Source: Actinomycetes bacterium (GTDB lineage: Bacteria; Actinomycetota; Acidimicrobiia; Acidimicrobiales; Microtrichaceae). From it: a stretch of 12,781 bases of DNA. Positions 1 through 6,061 of the stretch are shown in pieces. How positions within the stretch are numbered: the first letter of the stretch is position 1; every line of letters begins with the position of its first letter. The translations under genes and the position numbers were made by a program. The notes below the pieces were generated by a model. The model had not been told where the DNA came from, searched no databases, and was given only the letters and a program-made list of their open reading frames with translations. Location: the NCBI GenBank assembly GCA_023437745.1, contig JAEZFI010000269.1, positions 1 to 12,781 on the forward strand, written 5' to 3'.

Positions 1-40
1 GGCCCGGCTGGGGGGGCCCCCCCCCCCCCTCCCGGCCCTG
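1..40. repeat. G/C homopolymer tract at the window edge
   Basis: Seven G (10-16) run directly into thirteen C (17-29), flanked by other G/C-rich sequence, so the tract can fold on itself. It lies just past the stop of the minus-strand gene at 62-616. It could serve as a very strong hairpin, a slippage-prone tract, or be a poorly sequenced contig end. The sequence alone cannot separate these; an assembly-edge artefact is quite likely. Confidence 0.5.
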
Positions 41-61
41 GTGCGCGTCCGGGCGAAGGTG

Positions 62-616
62 CTACAACGCGACCAGGACCATGATCACCGTGGCGACGAT
101 GATCACGACGATGGCGACCATCGCGTAGATGTCCTTCCGGGGCACTCCGGCGTGGTCCGCCACGGACGGCAGGCCGAGGGCGGCGCCGACGGCTCCGAGG
201 GCGTTCAGGTGGGCCCGGAACACCTCGTAGTCGTGGTGCTGCCCATCGGCCAGCGTGAGGCGGACATGCCGGGTCGAGTTGAGCTTGTTGCCGCCGGTCC
301 GGAGGTCTGCGACCTGGGCGTGCGGGACGAGGAGGAACGGCGTCTCGACGCAGTCCTTGAGCTGGGATCGGGTCACCTCGAACAGGGCGAGGCGGGTCGG
401 GGTCGCCGCCATCAGCGTCTTGGCGGGCGTGCCGATCGGCTTCCCCTTGTCGATGCCACGTGCCCGGTTCACGACGTCCCGCCCGATGACGACAGCAGCG
501 CCGGCTCCGGCGACCGGCTGGCGATACGTCCCGACCGGGACGAGGAACACCGCCGCGGAGACCTCCTCACCGAGTTGCGCCTCCGCCTGCTCACGCGGCC
601 CCGGGGATCTCGCCAT
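62..616 (-). CDS. Small C-terminally membrane-anchored protein of unknown function
   Basis: I do not recognise this 184-residue protein. The first 160 residues look soluble and mixed alpha/beta. A stretch near 75-145 (LALFEVTRSQLKD, then HVRLTLADGQ and YEVFRAHLNAL) has the strand-rich pattern ending in a helix seen in bacterial PH-like domains, but this is only a resemblance. Residues 163-184 form one hydrophobic helix (AMVAIVVIIVATVIMV) at the extreme C-terminus, so it is probably tail-anchored with the bulk in the cytoplasm. The ATG at 616 is chosen because the open frame upstream runs antisense through the tRNA gene and cannot be coding there. No Shine-Dalgarno is seen; a TAGCGT hexamer eight bases upstream suggests a leaderless transcript. 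It is divergent from the tRNA gene, sharing about 83 bases. Confidence 0.72.
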   Translation of the reverse strand: MARSPGPREQAEAQLGEEVSAAVFLVPVGTYRQPVAGAGAAVVIGRDVVNRARGIDKGKPIGTPAKTLMAATPTRLALFEVTRSQLKDCVETPFLLVPHAQVADLRTGGNKLNSTRHVRLTLADGQHHDYEVFRAHLNALGAVGAALGLPSVADHAGVPRKDIYAMVAIVVIIVATVIMVLVAL

Positions 617-624
617 GTGACGGC

Positions 625-630
625 ACGCTA
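625..630 (-). promoter_or_regulatory. Possible -10 element for a leaderless transcript
   Basis: Reading on the minus strand, TAGCGT ends eight bases before the ATG at 616, which would place the transcription start at or within two bases of the start codon. No convincing -35 hexamer is present. Leaderless genes are common in Actinomycetota, and the absence of a ribosome binding site fits, but the hexamer match alone is weak. Confidence 0.25.
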
Positions 631-666
631 GAGCGAACTGGCCTCGGGGGTCGGCACGAATCCCGG

Positions 667-672
667 TAGCAT
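667..672 (+). promoter_or_regulatory. Possible -10 element for tRNA-Val
   Basis: TAGCAT lies 27 bases before the mature tRNA 5' end, leaving a leader of about 21 bases for RNase P removal. No recognisable -35 element is found at the usual spacing, so this is tentative. Confidence 0.25.
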
Positions 673-699
673 CGGGCGACCGTTCGGCGAGGCCGACCG

Positions 700-773
700 G
701 GGCGTGTAGCTCAGCTGGCGAGAGCACCTCCCTTACAAGGAGGGGGTCGGGGGTTCGAGCCCCTCCACGCCCA
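700..773 (+). tRNA. tRNA-Val (anticodon UAC)
   Basis: A complete cloverleaf can be folded. The acceptor stem GGGCGTG (700-706) pairs with CACGCCC (766-772), with discriminator A at 773. The D stem GCTC/GAGC is at 709-712 and 722-725. The anticodon stem CCTCC/GGAGG (727-731, 739-743) encloses loop CTTACAA, giving anticodon TAC at 734-736. The T arm is GGGGG-TTCGAGC-CCCTC (749-765) with one G-U pair. The 3' CCA is not encoded (CTT follows), so it must be added after transcription. The UAC anticodon reads GTA and, by wobble, other valine codons. No attachment-site repeat or integrase is seen beside it. Confidence 0.97.
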
Positions 774-821
774 CTTCGTCGAACCCTCGTCTCGATGTTC
801 AGGCCGAGCCCACCTCGGTCA

Positions 822-2249
822 TCAGGGCTCGTATGGGTGCCCGAGTTGGCCGTACCGGTTGTCGCCCCAGCACCGCACCTGGGTTGCGATGACGGCGCAG
901 GCAGTTCGGGAGCCGGCCGAGATGCCGGTCGCTCCGCTGACGGTGGGCACGGCGACCGGTGATGAGCTGTCGGGTCCTCCGGGCACACCGAGCTCGCCGC
1001 TGTCGCCCTCTCCCCAGCACAGCACGTCGCCCTCCGCGTCGAGTGCGCAGATGCTGCCGCGTCCGACCTCGACGTCGACCGCATCGCTCACGCCCTCGAC
1101 GTGCACGGGTGTGGGGGTCGAGTAGATCGAGCCCGCGGTCGGGCTACCCCAGCAGTAGATCTCGCCAGTGGATCGGACGGCGCACGAGTCGATGCCGGCG
1201 TCGACCGCCACGACGTCGCTGATCCCCATGTCGTGAGGCGACACGCCCTCGAGGTTGCCGAAGGCATCCCGTCCCCAACAGCTCAGGGCGCTCCCGCCGA
1301 CGACAGCGCACGAGCTGCCGGGTCCGGACGACAGCTGCGTGACGCCCGTCAGCCCCGTCGCGGCGACCGGTGTGGTGTGGCTCGAGATCTCGATCGTGCC
1401 GTTCCCGAAGTTCGCGTCGCGATCCTCACCCCAGCACCAGATCGTCCCGGCGCTCACGGCGCAGCTGTAGCCGATGCTGACCGAGACGTCCGTGACGTCG
1501 GCGAGACCGAGCACCGGGACGGGCACAGCGCTGTCCGTCGTGCTCCCGTTGCCGAGCTCTCCGTGCCAGTTGCGGCCCCAGCTCACCACCGTCTGATCGG
1601 ACTTCAACGCGCAGGTGTGCTCAGAGCCGACGGAGACCTCGACAGCGTCGGTGATCCCGACGACCGGCGCAGGGGTCGACCTCGAGTCGGTCGTACCGTC
1701 GCCGAGTTGACCGTAGGTGTTCTGCCCCCAGCACCAGACCTCGCCGCCGTCCACGATGGCACACGTGTGAGCGTCCAGCATGTCCACCGCGGTGACGCCT
1801 GAGATCCCCTCGATGGTCGTCGGCGCCTCCCCTGGATTCGGCTCGTACTCGACCGGATAGGGGACGCCAGGCGGCCAACCCCTGGTCGGACCCCCGGAAT
1901 CGGGGTACGGCAGCTGGGTCACGCCGTAGGCCAACCCGGAGGAAGGCTTCACGTGAAGGCACCGCCCCGGGTCGATGGGGGCGCCCAACGGCTCGGTCTT
2001 GCCCGCCACCAGCGAGCCCGTCGCGCCGAAGGCCACCCCGCCGTCGGGAAAGGGACCTCCGTACTCCCACCGGTAGTTCCACTCGAGAGAGGCGCCCTCC
2101 GGTACGAAGATCGGGGTGACCATGATCTGGGACCTGATGCTCCACGACGGAATGCACAGCTCCGACCACGCGGGGTCCTCCGCCGGCGTCGGGACGGTAC
2201 AGGCCGCAGCGACAAGGGCCAATGCGATGGTGGCGATGAACTTCCTCAT
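822..2249 (-). CDS. Exported lipoprotein with seven RCC1-type propeller repeats
   Basis: The 475-residue product begins with a lipoprotein-type signal: charged MRK, hydrophobic FIATIALALV, then AAAC with the candidate lipidated Cys17. A linker domain of about 130 residues, rich in Pro and Gly, follows. Residues 150-475 hold seven RCC1-type repeats of about 40-50 residues with the core pattern CA(L/V/I)...G.(V/I).CWG....G.LG, as in WCWGQNTYGQLGDG, enough for one closed seven-bladed propeller. Each blade carries two cysteines 9-10 residues apart (163/173, 263/272, 314/324, 356/366, 401/411, 451/460), but repeat 2 has Cys213 with Ser223. Outside the membrane these could form one disulfide per blade. 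Eukaryotic RCC1 is a Ran exchange factor; bacterial exported versions have no established common function, and binding of a protein or glycan is the usual guess. The ATG at 2249 is preferred over an upstream start at 2303 because of a strong ribosome binding site and the signal peptide. Confidence 0.92.
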   Translation of the reverse strand: MRKFIATIALALVAAACTVPTPAEDPAWSELCIPSWSIRSQIMVTPIFVPEGASLEWNYRWEYGGPFPDGGVAFGATGSLVAGKTEPLGAPIDPGRCLHVKPSSGLAYGVTQLPYPDSGGPTRGWPPGVPYPVEYEPNPGEAPTTIEGISGVTAVDMLDAHTCAIVDGGEVWCWGQNTYGQLGDGTTDSRSTPAPVVGITDAVEVSVGSEHTCALKSDQTVVSWGRNWHGELGNGSTTDSAVPVPVLGLADVTDVSVSIGYSCAVSAGTIWCWGEDRDANFGNGTIEISSHTTPVAATGLTGVTQLSSGPGSSCAVVGGSALSCWGRDAFGNLEGVSPHDMGISDVVAVDAGIDSCAVRSTGEIYCWGSPTAGSIYSTPTPVHVEGVSDAVDVEVGRGSICALDAEGDVLCWGEGDSGELGVPGGPDSSSPVAVPTVSGATGISAGSRTACAVIATQVRCWGDNRYGQLGHPYEP

Positions 2250-2254
2250 GTCGT

Positions 2255-2261
2255 CCCCTCC
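2255..2261 (-). promoter_or_regulatory. Ribosome binding site that fixes the RCC1 lipoprotein start
   Basis: GGAGGGG on the minus strand lies five bases before the ATG at 2249. It supports this start over the in-frame one 54 bases upstream, which would add 18 residues in front of the lipoprotein signal. Confidence 0.75.
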
Positions 2262-2413
2262 ACGAGTTCGAACCATGCGGACTCGAGCGCCGTGAGACTC
2301 CACCGCCCCGCAGCCTCGTCGCGTTGGAGCGACCCCGGTAGGTGCGTAGGTCCCGAGTCCCCTTCGTCGGTCACCGCGCTCGGTGTTCTGGCCGGCCTCA
2401 TCTCGAACTCGTG
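2261..2413. repeat. Perfect 11-bp inverted repeat spanning the intergenic region
   Basis: CACGAGTTCGA at 2261-2271 is matched by its exact reverse complement TCGAACTCGTG at 2403-2413. The arms lie 131 bases apart and frame most of the gap between the channel gene and the RCC1 lipoprotein gene. The left arm overlaps the last base of the ribosome binding site. No target-site duplication is seen outside the arms and no ORF inside, so a mobile-element origin is not supported. A looped operator or long-range hairpin is possible, as is chance. Confidence 0.4.
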
Positions 2414-2471
2414 ACAGGCTCTCCCTGTGTTGAGCGCCCGACTGCAGGTCTGGTTCGCTGTGAGGTCGTGG

Positions 2472-3110
2472 TCAGGGCTGTTGGTCTCCGGGCGGTCGGG
2501 CCGCGGGGACGTTCAGGTGGAAGCGAAGGCCGGCGAGTCGGATCGTGAAGCACGCGAGGGCAGCTGGCAGGGCGACCGCAATCCCGTAGAAGTCGTAGTG
2601 GAGTGCCACTGCCGTGATGGTGGCGCCGACGAGAGCCGGCACGGCATACAGGCCGCTGGTCAACACCGTCGGCACACGACGGATGACCACGTCGCGGATG
2701 GTGCCGCCTCCGACACCGGTGATCGCACCGAGGATCGCTGACTGGAACGGGCCCAGTCCGTGCGCGTTCGCCACGGCGGTGCCAGTGACGCAGAAGAGGC
2801 TGAGTCCGGCCGCGTCGAGCACGTTGATCGACCCCGCCACCCGGTTCAGGTACGGGCGAGCCAGGAAGGCCACGGCCGCGCTGGTCAGCGCGACCGCCAG
2901 GTATCGCCAGTCGCTGAACGTGGCCGGCGGTAGCGCGCCACTCAGGATGTCCCTGACGATCCCTCCGCCGAGCGCAGTCATCGTGCCGAGTACGGCAACA
3001 CCGACGATGTCGAGCTGCTCCGCCTCCATCGCCGTGAGCGCGCCGTTCAGACCGAACACGGCCGTACCCGTCAGGTCGAGAACGATCAGCAGCGTCGAGG
3101 CGGTGCCCAA
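2472..3110 (-). CDS. UPF0126 / TRIC-like membrane channel family protein
   Basis: The 212-residue membrane protein carries the duplicated UPF0126 signature. Each half has three hydrophobic helices and a glycine-rich turn followed by Arg-Asp: ALGGGIVRDIL (residues 46-56) and GVGGGTIRDVV (132-142). The first helix reads LLIVLDLTGTAVFGLNGAL. Length agrees with the family (about 205-220). Members such as E. coli YicG resemble eukaryotic TRIC cation channels, and the Pfam family has been named for glycine transport; which substrate applies here cannot be told. The start is inferred: the frame runs on without a stop into the amidohydrolase gene, but TTG at 3110 gives the normal N-terminus and lies seven bases after that gene's restored stop at 3118-3120. 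The two genes are probably co-transcribed and translationally coupled. See the frameshift finding for the apparent fusion. Confidence 0.85.
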   Translation of the reverse strand: MGTASTLLIVLDLTGTAVFGLNGALTAMEAEQLDIVGVAVLGTMTALGGGIVRDILSGALPPATFSDWRYLAVALTSAAVAFLARPYLNRVAGSINVLDAAGLSLFCVTGTAVANAHGLGPFQSAILGAITGVGGGTIRDVVIRRVPTVLTSGLYAVPALVGATITAVALHYDFYGIAVALPAALACFTIRLAGLRFHLNVPAARPPGDQQP

Positions 3111-3117
3111 TCGACGC

Positions 3118-4412
3118 CTAGTCCGTGGAACGGTCGGTCGTGCCCAGCCACGCGAGCGCTGCAACGATGAGCGCCTCGGTTCCCGTGTCGAGGGTGGCTG
3201 GATCACTGGCGCGAAGCTCGCCGAGTGGTTGACCGGGATGTCGTGCGCGACGCGCCCGGCGTCCTGGGCCACCCGGTAGGCGTCAGGATCGATCCCCCCG
3301 ATGCCCCAGTAGGTGTAGGGGACCCCGAGCGCGTTCGGGATGTCGCTGAAGTCCTCGCTGGCCGTCTGCATCGGCAAGGGTCGCGCCCGGTCCCCGAAGA
3401 ACTCGGCGAACGCCGCCGAGACGCGGTCGGTGACGGCAGGGTCGTTGTCGGTGAGGGGGAACCGGTCGAACAGTTCGAAGGTTGCCGGTTGGGGCGCCCC
3501 GGAGGCTTCGCATTCGGCGTTGACGATGCGACGGATGGCGGACAGCGTCGCCTCCCGGACCTGCTCGTCGTAGGTCCGCACATTGAGCTCGATGACCGCG
3601 TGATCGGGGATGACGTTGCTCTTCGTCCCCGCCATGACGCTGCCGACCGTGACGACCACCGGCTCGCCGGGCCGGGTCTCCCGGGAGACGATGGTCTGCA
3701 GCCTGATGACGATCATCGCGGCCAACACCACCGGGTCGACGGACGCCTGGGGCATCGAGCCGTGGGCGCCCCGACCGAAGACCGTGACCCGGACGCTGTC
3801 CGCGGCAGACAGGACCGGCCCGGCGACCGTGCCGACCAGACCCGCCGGCGCGGGCAGCACGTGTTGCGCCATGGCGACATCGACCTCCGGCACGATGCTC
3901 CTCAGGCCGTCGGAGACCATGCCCATCGCTCCGTCGCCGGTCTCCTCGGCTGGTTGGAACAGCACCACCAATGTCCCGTGCCAGTGTTCGCGACCTTCCG
4001 CCATCAGCTGTGCGGCCCCGAGGAGGCACGTGACGTGCACGTCGTGACCACAAGCGTGCATGACGGGCACCTCCCCGCCGCCGAGCTCGGTGGCGACCAC
4101 GGTGCTCGCGTACGGCAACCCGGTGGCCTCCTCGACCGGGAGGGCGTCCATGTCCGCCCTCAGGAGCACGGCGGGACCGTCGCCATTGCGCAGTACACCG
4201 ACCACGCCGGTTCCTTCGACATGGTCACGCACGTCGTACCCCGCCGCGCCGAGTCGCGCCGCCACCTTCGACGAGGTCACGGCCTCCTGATGGGACAGCT
4301 CGGGTTGGGCGTGCAACTCCCGATAGAACTCCTCCTCCCAGCCGCGGACGCCTGCGAGCCCATCGAGGATCGCTGACGCCGTCGAACGCGGTGTCAGCGG
4401 CGAGTCGGTCAC
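3118..4412 (-). CDS. M20-family metal-dependent amidohydrolase, frameshifted near its 3' end
   Basis: This belongs to the M20D group, which hydrolyses N-acyl or amide bonds of amino-acid conjugates (aminoacylase, hippurate hydrolase, IAA-amino acid hydrolase type), normally in the cytoplasm. Visible features: ELHAQPELSHQE (residues 32-43); LLRADMDALPV (83-93); the metal-binding MHACGHDVH with Cys121 and His123; QPAEET with Glu156/Glu157; His184 in MAQHV; the dimerisation lid domain from about 200 to 310 with GRGAHGSMPQ; Glu353 in TASEDF; and His396 in VNHSASFAP. All expected metal and catalytic residues are present. After residue 405 (VIQ) the frame is lost. One extra base there would restore PTLDTGTEALIVAALAWLG and a TAG stop at 3118-3120, for about 431 residues. 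The GTG start at 4412 gives the usual N-terminal length; AGGTGG about 12 bases upstream is a distant ribosome binding site. The exact substrate cannot be predicted. Confidence 0.88.
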
Positions 4413-4590
4413 GACCGGAGTCTTCCACCTGACCGACGTCCAGATGCGACGTCGTCCCGGGACGCAGGCAGACGTGTCGCGAGCGGCGACGTACCGCCCT
4501 GGAGTCGACGGGGAAGATGGTGACTTGGAGCCGATCGTGGGGCTCGGCCGTGCGCCCTCAACATCCGCATTCCGATGCCAGTGGCTGCGT

Positions 4591-4596
4591 TAGGAT
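4591..4596 (+). promoter_or_regulatory. Possible -10 element before the YVTN propeller gene
   Basis: TAGGAT, a good actinobacterial -10 sequence, lies 30 bases before the ATG at 4627, in the 214-base gap between two divergent genes. The region at -35 (CATTCC) is not a good match. The rest of this gap shows no repeat or hairpin that I can support. Confidence 0.3.
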
Positions 4597-4613
4597 GAGC
4601 GGCTGAGGTTGAC

Positions 4614-4620
4614 GAGGGGG
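4614..4620 (+). promoter_or_regulatory. Ribosome binding site deciding the 4627 start
   Basis: GAGGGGG lies six bases before the ATG at 4627. The frame is also open from a TTG at 4609, but that start would include this site inside the coding sequence, so 4627 is preferred. Confidence 0.7.
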
Positions 4621-4626
4621 TGGCGG

Positions 4627-5910
4627 ATGACGTCGGACAGGTGGACTCGGCCCGCGCGAGCGCGCATGGCATCGATCGCCGTGATGGCACTGCTCATGGT
4701 GGGCGCGGGGTGCGTGCCTCCGACCACCTACGGGCCGCCCCTCCCGCCGGAGCCGGTGTCCGGACCGATGCGGCCCGTGCTCCTGGTCGGCAACTCCGTC
4801 GCCGGCACCGTCAGCTTCATCGACGCGGAGACGTTCACGAGCCTCGGCTCGGTGAACGCAGTGCCCGACCTCGCCCAGCGGCTGGCCGAGATCAACGGCA
4901 ACCCCGTGACGGCGATCGCCTACGAGGTCACGAAGGGTCAGCAGGCGCTCCACCACTTCGAGCCGGCAGGCGGGACCCGCTACATCGACGACGTGTTCAC
5001 GTCGCCCGACGGCACGACGCTGTACGTGTCGCGCTCGAACCTGAGCGACGTCGTGGCCATCGACCTCACGCGCCCGTCGCACCCGATCAAGTGGCACCAC
5101 GTGGTCAACGGGTTCCACGCGGACCACGCCACGATCTCGCCCGACGGCTCGAAGATCATCGTCTCGGTGACCACCGCCAACGCCGCCGAGGTCCTCGACG
5201 CCGCGACCGGCGCGGTCATCGGGACGTTCGCCACGGGCTCGTACCCGCACCAGAACGACTACTCCGCCAACGGCGCGCACATCTACAACGGCAGCATCGG
5301 CAACGTCGGTCTCCCGCACACCCTCAACGCGCTGAAGGGCGACCGTCAGCTCCGCGTGATCGACGCCGACACGCTGCAGGTCCTGCGGGTCTACACGTTC
5401 GACTTCGGCGTCCGACCGACGGTGATCACGCCCGACGAGCATTTCGCCTACATCCAGCTCTCGTACCTGAACGGTGTGGTGAAGTTCGACCTCGACGCCG
5501 GCCAGATCGTCGCCACGTCGGACCAGCCGCTCACCGCCTTCGCACTGGCCAACTACGCGACGCCCACCGAGTACCCCCACGACTCGGCGCACCACGGGCT
5601 CGCTGCGTCGGGCGACGGCTCGAAGCTGTGCGACGTCGGGACCATCGACAACACCGTCTCGATCGTGTCGACGAGCGACATGGCGGTGTCGTCGACCGTC
5701 GACGTCGGCCTGCTCCCGTACTGGGCGACCACGAGCCCCGACGGGACGCATTGCTTCGTCACGGTCGCCGGCGAGAACCGCATCGCGGTCATCGACTACA
5801 ACACCGGCCAGGAGGTCGCGAGCGTTCCGACGGGGCTCTTCCCGCAGCGAAACCGCCTCGCCGCGGTGCCCGAGAGCGAGCTGGCGTTCCTCCAGCCCTC
5901 TCCGGGCTGA
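4627..5910 (+). CDS. Exported YVTN/YncE-type beta-propeller protein, histidine-rich
   Basis: The 427-residue product starts with a basic segment (RWTRPARAR), a hydrophobic core (MASIAVMALLMV) and GAGC with Cys29, probably a lipoprotein signal, although Gly at -3 is not the classical lipobox residue. From about residue 50 to 420 it has repeated blades of the YVTN type: VLLVGNSVAGTVSFIDAET, TSPDGTTLYVSRSNLSDVV, ISPDGSKIIVSV, TPDEHFAYIQLSYLNGVVKF, and TSPDGTHCFVTVAGENRIAVID, each ending in a residue run like 'vaviD..tg'. At least six or seven blades are present, so a closed propeller is expected. Histidines cluster at loop positions before the blade strands (109/110, 157/158, 164, 167, 208, 318, 322, 323), which might bind a metal. 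Propellers of this type serve as binding scaffolds or, in some families, as metal enzymes; no specific function is claimed. No plausible partner is adjacent. Confidence 0.88.
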   Translation: MTSDRWTRPARARMASIAVMALLMVGAGCVPPTTYGPPLPPEPVSGPMRPVLLVGNSVAGTVSFIDAETFTSLGSVNAVPDLAQRLAEINGNPVTAIAYEVTKGQQALHHFEPAGGTRYIDDVFTSPDGTTLYVSRSNLSDVVAIDLTRPSHPIKWHHVVNGFHADHATISPDGSKIIVSVTTANAAEVLDAATGAVIGTFATGSYPHQNDYSANGAHIYNGSIGNVGLPHTLNALKGDRQLRVIDADTLQVLRVYTFDFGVRPTVITPDEHFAYIQLSYLNGVVKFDLDAGQIVATSDQPLTAFALANYATPTEYPHDSAHHGLAASGDGSKLCDVGTIDNTVSIVSTSDMAVSSTVDVGLLPYWATTSPDGTHCFVTVAGENRIAVIDYNTGQEVASVPTGLFPQRNRLAAVPESELAFLQPSPG

Positions 5911-5982
5911 CGGTCCTCGCGGCCGAGGCGCCCCACCTCGACCGCAACGTTGGACGACTCGCCAAGAGCTCGTAAGTAATCC

Positions 5983-6011
5983 TTGCCACTTCGGGGAGTC
6001 GGTCCTAGGTT
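5983..6011 (+). promoter_or_regulatory. Sigma70-type promoter for the large exported protein
   Basis: TTGCCA (5983-5988) and TAGGTT (6006-6011) are separated by exactly 17 bases, a good housekeeping-type promoter with transcription expected to start near 6018. The -10 element overlaps the palindrome CCTAGG at 6004-6009, and a second CCTAGG lies at 6016-6021 across the start point. This is the layout of an operator that would block RNA polymerase. No regulator gene is adjacent. The intervening 5911-5982 shows nothing else I can support. Confidence 0.55.
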
Positions 6012-6019
6012 CGCCCCTA

Positions 6020-6042
6020 GGAGGCGGCGGGCGGCGGCCTCC
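6020..6042 (+). promoter_or_regulatory. Hairpin in the 5' leader of the large exported protein gene
   Basis: GGAGGC (6020-6025) and GCCTCC (6037-6042) form a perfect six-base-pair G/C-rich stem with an 11-base loop. It lies between the predicted transcription start and the ribosome binding site AGGTGGGGGG (6047-6056), ahead of the ATG at 6062. It could stabilise the mRNA or modulate initiation. In G/C-rich DNA such a stem may also arise by chance. Confidence 0.35.
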
Positions 6043-6061
6043 CGACAGGTGGGGGGTCACC

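Noticed and set aside
700..821. An integration site at the tRNA gene
   Set aside because: No integrase gene is visible, and I noticed no direct repeat of the tRNA 3' end elsewhere in the window.
617..1084. An N-terminal extension of the gene at 62-616
   Set aside because: The extension would run antisense through the tRNA-Val gene and the end of the RCC1 gene, with no recognisable protein content. The ATG at 616 is used instead.
2414..2428. ACAGG-CTCTC-CCTGT hairpin as a terminator after the channel gene
   Set aside because: Only a five-base-pair stem with no T tract on the relevant strand; too weak to call.
2472..4412. A true 646-residue amidohydrolase-channel fusion protein
   Set aside because: The normal amidohydrolase end with its own stop is intact in the adjacent frame, and the junction peptide matches neither family, so a one-base deletion is the simpler explanation.
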